A program made the position numbers and the translations under genes. From Branchiostoma floridae (Eukaryota; Chordata; Leptocardii; Amphioxiformes; Branchiostomatidae): a stretch of DNA of 64,000 nt. Of the stretch, positions 58,403 through 64,000 are shown piece by piece. The stretch lies in NCBI RefSeq assembly GCF_000003815.2, contig NC_049981.1:5765732-5829731 (forward strand), given 5' to 3'. The number at the start of each line of letters is the position of its first letter. Position 1 is the first letter of the stretch. The notes under the pieces are model-generated. The model searched no databases and was not told the DNA's origin. It was given only the letters and a program-made list of their open reading frames with translations.

Positions 58403-58570
58403 TTCAAACAGCCAGCTAGAAATGGTAATATTTTGGACCTGGTCTTAGTTAATAACCCAAACATAATTGAAAAGACCACAGTAGTTCCGGGAATAAGTGA
58501 CCATGACATGGTTCTAGTGGACGTGAACTTGGCACCCAAACAGAACAAAAAACCAAAAAGGAAAGTGTAA

Positions 58571-60391
58571 ATTCGCACGAAATCTGACGAGCCGGCTATC
58601 AAGAATGACCTTGAGGACTATGCTACAAACTTTAATCAGAGAACAAAAGACATGTCGGTGACACAGAAATGGGATGACTTCAAAGGAAAAATGAAGCACA
58701 CAATGAACAAGCACATTCCTAGTAAAATGACATCAAGCAGATACAACCTGCCTTGGTTTAACAGAAACTTAAGAAGACACTGTCGGAAAAAACAACGTCT
58801 TTACAATAAAGCTAAGAGAACAGGGCAAGAGGAAGACTGGAACAAGTACAAGAAAGTAAAAAAAGGAGTACAGAAAAGCATAAGATCAGCACACTCAAAA
58901 TACGTGGCGAACATACTTGGAGAAGCTATAACTGACAAACCCAAAACATTCTGGTCATACATAAAAGGCCTGAGGAGAGACCTTGTTGGGGTAGCCACTC
59001 TGAAGGTGGGGAGCACCATTATAAGTGACAGTGAAAAGAAAGCAGAAGCACTCAGTTCACAGTTTAAAAGTGTATTCACAGAAGAAGACACCACAGATAT
59101 GCCATCTCTTGGAAACCCCTGCACCACTCCTATGGAACATATAGACATTTCTACGTATGGTGTAGAAAAAATGTTGCAAGGCCTTAATCCGTCCAAAGCA
59201 TCCGGGCCCGACCAAATACCGCCTTGGTTCCTCAAAATGACAGCCAGTGAAATCGCACCTGTTTTGACTAACATTTTCCAACAATCGCTTGACACAGGAG
59301 AAATCCCCCAAGACTGGAGAGATGCAAACATATGCGCCATTTTCAAAAAGGGAGATAGAGCGGTTCCCAGTAACTACAGACCTGTTTCACTTACCTGTAT
59401 TTCCTGTAAACTACTCGAACACATTATTCATAGCCATATCATGAAACACTTGGAAGGCCACAATATACTAACGGACTACCAGCATGGTTTCAGAGCAAAG
59501 CGATCAACAGAAACACAGCTTATTTTAACAGTTCACGACATAGCTGGGGCACTGAACAATAAAAGACAGGTGGATCTAGCAATACTTGATTTCACTAAAG
59601 CCTTCGACAAAGTCCCACATAGCAGACTCATAACAAAACTGGAGTACTATGGAATTCAAGGTTCTACATTAAACTGGTTAAAGGCTTTCCTGATGAATAG
59701 AGAGCAAACGGTAGTGGTAGAAGGGAAGGCGTCAGCTCCAGTTAAAGTAGCGTCGGGAGTTCCGCAAGGGACTGTTCTGGGACCATTGCTCTTCCTCTTG
59801 TACATAAACGACTTGCCAGACCAGCTCGATTCAAGTGTGAGGTTATTCGCCGATGATTGTCTGCTATATATGGAGGTATCTGCAAAGAATGACTCACATC
59901 TTCTTCAGAAAGATCTGAACACCCTGGAAGAATGGCAAAGGAAATGGCTTATGCAGTTCAATCCTGATAAGTGCTATATCACGCACATAACGAACAAACG
60001 AACACCAAATGTGTCCCCTTACCAGTTTTGTGGTCAGACATTAGCAACCACAAAAAGCCACCCATACCTAGGTGTTACGTTAACAACTGGGCTGAAGTGG
60101 GGTGTCCATGTTAACAAAATAACAACCAAGGCCAAACAGACATTGGGAGTGATCAAACGTAACTTGTGGGCATGCCCAGCCCGCGTAAAATCACTTGCAT
60201 ACACGTCACTGGTAAGACCTAACCTTGAATATGCTGCAACAGTATGGGATCCGTATACAAAGAAAGACAAAGATAAACTTGAAAGGGTACAGAACCAAGC
60301 TGCCCGATTCTGTACAAACAACTACAACAGGGATGCTAGTGTTACCAAAATGAAAACAGAACTACAGTGGACATCACTTGAAGACAGATAA
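58571..60391 (+). pseudogene. LINE reverse transcriptase frame
   Basis: Continues in phase from the endonuclease piece after the TAA at 58568. Visible RT motifs: GPDQIPPWFLK, NYRPVSLTCISCKLLE, motif A LDFTKAFDKVPH, motif B SGVPQGTVLGPLL, motif C FADDCLLY, then the thumb and C-terminal region (HPYLGVTL, YTSLVRPNLEYAATVWDP). It ends early at TAA 60389-60391, where a short indel moves the rest of the protein to another frame. The catalytic Asp pair is present, but the in-frame stop and frameshift make this copy non-functional as read. Confidence 0.9.
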
Positions 60392-60393
60392 AA

Positions 60394-60678
60394 ATGTCCA
60401 GACTTTGCATGATGTACAAAATGACCAATAAGCTGGTGGACGTACCGACTGATAAGTATCTAATACCAGCTCAAAAAAGAACAAGAAACAGCCATGACTT
60501 CAAGTACCAGAGTTTCCAAGCTAGGATTGATGTGTTCAAAAATTCGTATTTTCCCAGAACTATCGTAGATTGGAATTTGTTATCACCAAGTACAGTAGGG
60601 GCATCTTCTCTGGATAGTTTTAAAGAACGCTTGCAGTTAGATGTGCAAAAGTTAGGTGTGACGGATCGTTCAGTGTAA
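60394..60678 (+). pseudogene. LINE C-terminal fragment (shifted frame)
   Basis: Continues the LINE protein after the frame break: CMMYKMTNKLVDVP, then NSYFPRTIVDWNLLSP and SSLDSFKERL, a common C-terminal ending of CR1/jockey-type reverse transcriptases. Confidence 0.85.
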
Positions 60679-60775
60679 TATAACCAGCTGCTGCCGCGCC
60701 GCGTGCCTGCGAAGCTGGTGTGTTACGCCGAATGGCGGTTATACCGGCTTTATAGATACAGATACAGATACAGAA

Positions 60776-61237
60776 ATGTTGCTGTCCATGATACAAATGC
60801 AGCCATAAGGTTTTCTCTGCGACGTTTTGTTAGCTTCCAGCTGCCTTCATTATGGCATAATAAAGGACTTTTCACCAGGTGATTTGATGTCTGAGAACAC
60901 GCTAACCTAAATAAGTTCCTCGTAAGCTGGTAGGAAAATCATCAGTTGCCACGTTCTGTTTTGGGTGAGGAAGTCATGAGTGGCTGTGCTCAGTCCTCAT
61001 GTAGCACTGGTGCCTGCCAGATGCAAGCTCGGCGTGACCGTTACACGACAGAGTGGGGAAAACAAGTTTTGATTAGACTAGCTAAGGTGGGCGTGTTGAT
61101 TGCCTGAAGCTGACGTCACGAGTGACACGAAGGTGCTCATATAAATGAAATTAAGAACGCCATCCTTATGGTGTTCAAACTCAGATTTCAAAACTTTTTG
61201 GCCGGAGCGATCAATATTCAGTACATCCTCTCTTCTA
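60776..61237. repeat. Non-coding module B, partial copy after the LINE
   Basis: AAATGTTGCTGTCCATGATA onward matches 34465-34842 and runs into the N gap 61238-61337. A longer copy follows. Confidence 0.8.
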
Positions 61238-61337
61238 NNNNNNNNNNNNNNNNNNNNNNNNNNNNNNNNNNNNNNNNNNNNNNNNNNNNNNNNNNNNNNN
61301 NNNNNNNNNNNNNNNNNNNNNNNNNNNNNNNNNNNNN

Positions 61338-63944
61338 GAAAGAATAGAAACAATTTCTTCACTGTTTTCTTTTCTCAACTCAGAAAAACGAACGAATCCA
61401 AAGAATTGGTTTTACTGACGCAATAGAATGTGCGGGAATATGAAGGCTGGTCGGTAACATGCTCTACCCTGCAGAAGTAAATATGAGCAATGGGGTTTAC
61501 AGTACACGACTGTGTTCTGTTTTTTTTTTCTGTTTTGTTTTTGGGATACCACATGTGTCTAGTTTTGTATCTTCCGTGCCTTTCCTTAAAGTTTGTTGAT
61601 GCCTTTTGATTTTGAAAAAAATGAATAAAGGACAATTTTTTTTGGAAATCATGCCCTACCCATATTTCTAAGTGAGAATTTCTCGTAAAAAGTGCATTTT
61701 CCTATGATCTGTACCCGTCAAAGGCTTCACTCTATACTAGTTTGATCTGTTTCGTTAGTTATTTGGAAGAAATGTTGCTGTCCATGATACAAATGCAGTC
61801 ATAAGGTTTTCTCCGCGACGTTTTGTTAGCTTCCAGCTGCCTTCATTATGGCATAATAAAGGACTTTTCACCAGGTGATTTGATGTCTGAGAACACGCTA
61901 ACCTAAATAAGTTCCTCGTAAGCTGGTAGGAAAATCATTAGTTGCCACGTTCTGTTTTGGGTGAGGAAGTCATGAGTGGCTGTGCTTAGTCCTCGTGTAG
62001 CACTGGTGCCTGCCAGATGCGAGCTCGGCGTGTCCGTTACACGACAGAGTGGGGAAAACAATTTTTGATTAGTCTAGCTAAGGTGGGCGTGTTGATTGCC
62101 TGAAGCTGACGTCACGAGTGACACGAAGATGCTCATATAAATGAAATTAGGAACGCCATCCTTATTGTGTTCAAACTCAGATTTCAAAACTTTTTGGGCG
62201 GAGCGATCAATATTCAGTACATCCTCTCTTCTTAACTATCTAAACAGGGGAGACTCCAAATCCTATCCATGGGTGATTTAGCAACTGCTACTTGGCGAAT
62301 GCCGTTTTCTCTGCTTAGCACTCAGCACTTAAGAGGAAGAGTATGGAAGTTAAACACACATCACTACCAGCGGACCAGCCCCCTGCTGTAGTGGCTTGCA
62401 CATGTGTGGCCCAACGGCTTCGAAGTGGAGATGGGCGCCACCCTACGCGTCTGTAGATGCATGGGCAAACTTTAACTTTAACTTTAACTTGGCGAATATT
62501 ACTGATATGGTTGTGCTGNNNNNNNNNNNNNNNNNNNNNNNNNNNNNNNNNNNNNNNNNNNNNNNNNNNNNNNNNNNNNNNNNNNNNNNNNNNNNNNNNN
62601 NNNNNNNNNNNNNNNNNNNNNNNNNNNNNNNNNNNNNNNNNNNNNNNNNNNNNNNNNNNNNNNNNNNNNNNNNNNNNNNNNNNNNNNNNNNNNNNNNNNN
62701 NNNNNNNNNNNNNNNNNNNNNNNNNNNNNNNNNNNNNNNNNNNNNNNNNNNNNNNNNNNNNNNNNNNNNNNNNNNNNNNNNNNNNNNNNNNNNNNNNNNN
62801 NNNNNNNNNNNNNNNNNNNNNNNNNNNNNNNNNNNNNNNNNNNNNNNNNNNNNNNNNNNNNNNNNNNNNNNNNNNNNNNNNNNNNNNNNNNNNNNNNNNN
62901 NNNNNNNNNNNNNNNNNNNNNNNNNNNNNNNNNNNNNNNNNNNNNNNNNNNNNNNNNNNNNNNNNNNNNNNNNNNNNNNNNNNNNNNNNNAATTTCACGT
63001 GCTCTCTAATGATGTAGCCCTGTCAAGTTATTTAGAAGTGATGCTACAGCCATACATTTTTGGCTGTAGCATCGTTTTACGTCTTGAAGGTTTCCAAATG
63101 CCTTCATATTTTAGGTCATAATGTATTACTTTTCACCAGGGGAGTTGAATTCGGAAAATTCACTTACCTTACGTTTCTCCAAACTTACCTCCAAACTTAG
63201 GCGGCCTATTTACTTTAGTATTCTCTTGGTAACGAAGCGCTGTCCTCAGTCTTCTTGTTGCACCGGTGCCTCTCAGATGCGAGCTCGGTGTGGCTGTGAC
63301 GCAACGGAGTTGGAAAAACAATGTTTGATTAGTCTTACTTACGTGGGTGTGGTGATTGTCTAAAGCTGACGTCACGAGAGTGCTCTAAGGAACATTAATC
63401 GGCCAAAAATCGACCAATTGCAGAGCTCGGTGTGGAGCGGAGTTGGGAAAGCCTTATTTAGATGGGCGTGTTGATAAATGCTTTATTCGATATATTACAT
63501 TACTCTGACAGTTAGCATTTTGCATGAATTTAAAGAAAACAAACTATGGAAAAAAAACGAGATCTACCGTCTATTTTGTGCTTCTTCATATACTGTTCCT
63601 GTCACACATGCTGTAACGTTACAAATAAAACATTTTCTTTACGTATAATTTATTCATTAGTCGTAGTCACATGTCCACATGCACTCTCATTAATACAGCC
63701 CACACGTCGTGACTCTTTGAGAAAAAACAGCAATGCTACATGAAGGAAAACACTGCTGTTAAATCTCTAAAAGCCCTACTCAATTCTTTTGTGTGAGGAC
63801 TGGGACTATGGCCGAACATTCTGTGCTATATATCAATGCTATTTGGAGCCTTTCTGTGTTTTGTACAATCTTTACATCTAAAGGTTGCATATTTTCGCAT
63901 TTGCTTTTGTCCTGGTCTACAGCATACATTTATAAGCATAAAGT
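61338..63944. repeat. Non-coding module B, unit 4
   Basis: Matches 38170-40590, with a SINE inserted at 62301-62486 and an N gap at 62519-62990. The hairpin seen at 35688 recurs at about 63040-63074. Confidence 0.85.
62301..62486 (+). mobile_element. SINE with 11-bp target duplication
   Basis: Inserted in module B between identical ACTTGGCGAAT words (62290-62300 and 62487-62497). The body GTAGTGGCTTGCACATGTGT is shared with the SINE at 17980-18205; the tail is (CTTTAA)n. The other module B copies have the empty site. Confidence 0.9.
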
Positions 63945-64000
63945 TTTTGTTGCTATGACCGTAAAGAACGTTAAGAGTTCTGTTTTTTTAGCGAAACGAA
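63945..64000. repeat. Start of a further minisatellite array
   Basis: GTTGCTATGACCGTAAAGAA after the leader at 63790 matches the start of the array at 40590; it is cut by the window end. Confidence 0.7.

Larger units (their letters stand above)
58404..60775 (+). mobile_element. 5'-truncated LINE (non-LTR retrotransposon), CR1/jockey-like, decayed
   Basis: Begins inside an endonuclease domain (NGNILDLVLVNN, GISDHDMVLVDV), has a TAA at 58568 in the same frame, then an open reverse-transcriptase frame to 60391 and a shifted C-terminal piece (60394-60678). It ends in a GATACA repeat tail (about 60747-60775). The motifs and the tail point to the CR1/jockey group; the exact clade is not certain. 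It joins the promoter of LRR receptor copy 2 on the left and the non-coding module on the right. Confidence 0.9.

Overview
The window looks like a piece of a draft shotgun assembly (nine runs of N) from an invertebrate animal, most probably a cephalochordate (amphioxus, Branchiostoma). That assignment is inference. It rests on spliced genes with standard GT/AG introns, intron-rich metabolic genes next to intron-poor leucine-rich-repeat (LRR) receptor genes, and a dense mix of DNA transposons, LINEs and tRNA-derived SINEs in AT-rich DNA.

Left part (1-12300): mostly transposon debris. It holds TTA/TAA-flanked Harbinger-like elements, a nested hAT-like element, two TTAA-flanked piggyBac-like elements full of TGACGTCA palindromes, LINE 3' ends and a long hairpin element. 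One clear gene lies here, a single-exon LRR membrane protein on the + strand (7502-8560).

Middle-left (12314-20577, minus strand): a complete nine-coding-exon gene for a HypX/HoxX-type protein, a formyltransferase-like domain fused to an enoyl-CoA-hydratase-like domain. The nine exons join in phase to 638 codons. In bacteria HypX makes carbon monoxide for the NiFe-hydrogenase cofactor, so an intact copy in an animal is the most striking item in the window. Its introns carry several recognisable transposons and SINEs.

Right part (about 24 kb to the end): a tandem segmental duplication. The ancestral unit reads, left to right: a leader, a 24-bp minisatellite, a post-satellite segment, an LRR transmembrane receptor gene on the minus strand, and a non-coding module. 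Units start near 24.5, 36.4, 40.4, 51.7/52.5 and 63.8 kb. Two units still carry the receptor (29104-32787 and 54803-58223). Both copies have interruptions (indels, N gaps), so each may be a damaged gene or a mis-assembled one. The receptor has a signal peptide, LRR ectodomain, threonine-rich stalk with repeats, one membrane segment and a long cytoplasmic tail of about eight repeats carrying Tyr motifs (YEDI, YEDM, NPMY). A LINE (58404-60775) sits directly upstream of the second copy, and a SINE with a clean 11-bp target duplication marks only one copy of the non-coding module.

The genes do not form an operon or pathway. The HypX-like enzyme and the LRR receptors appear unrelated in function. 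All similarity statements come from reading the sequence; no database search was run.
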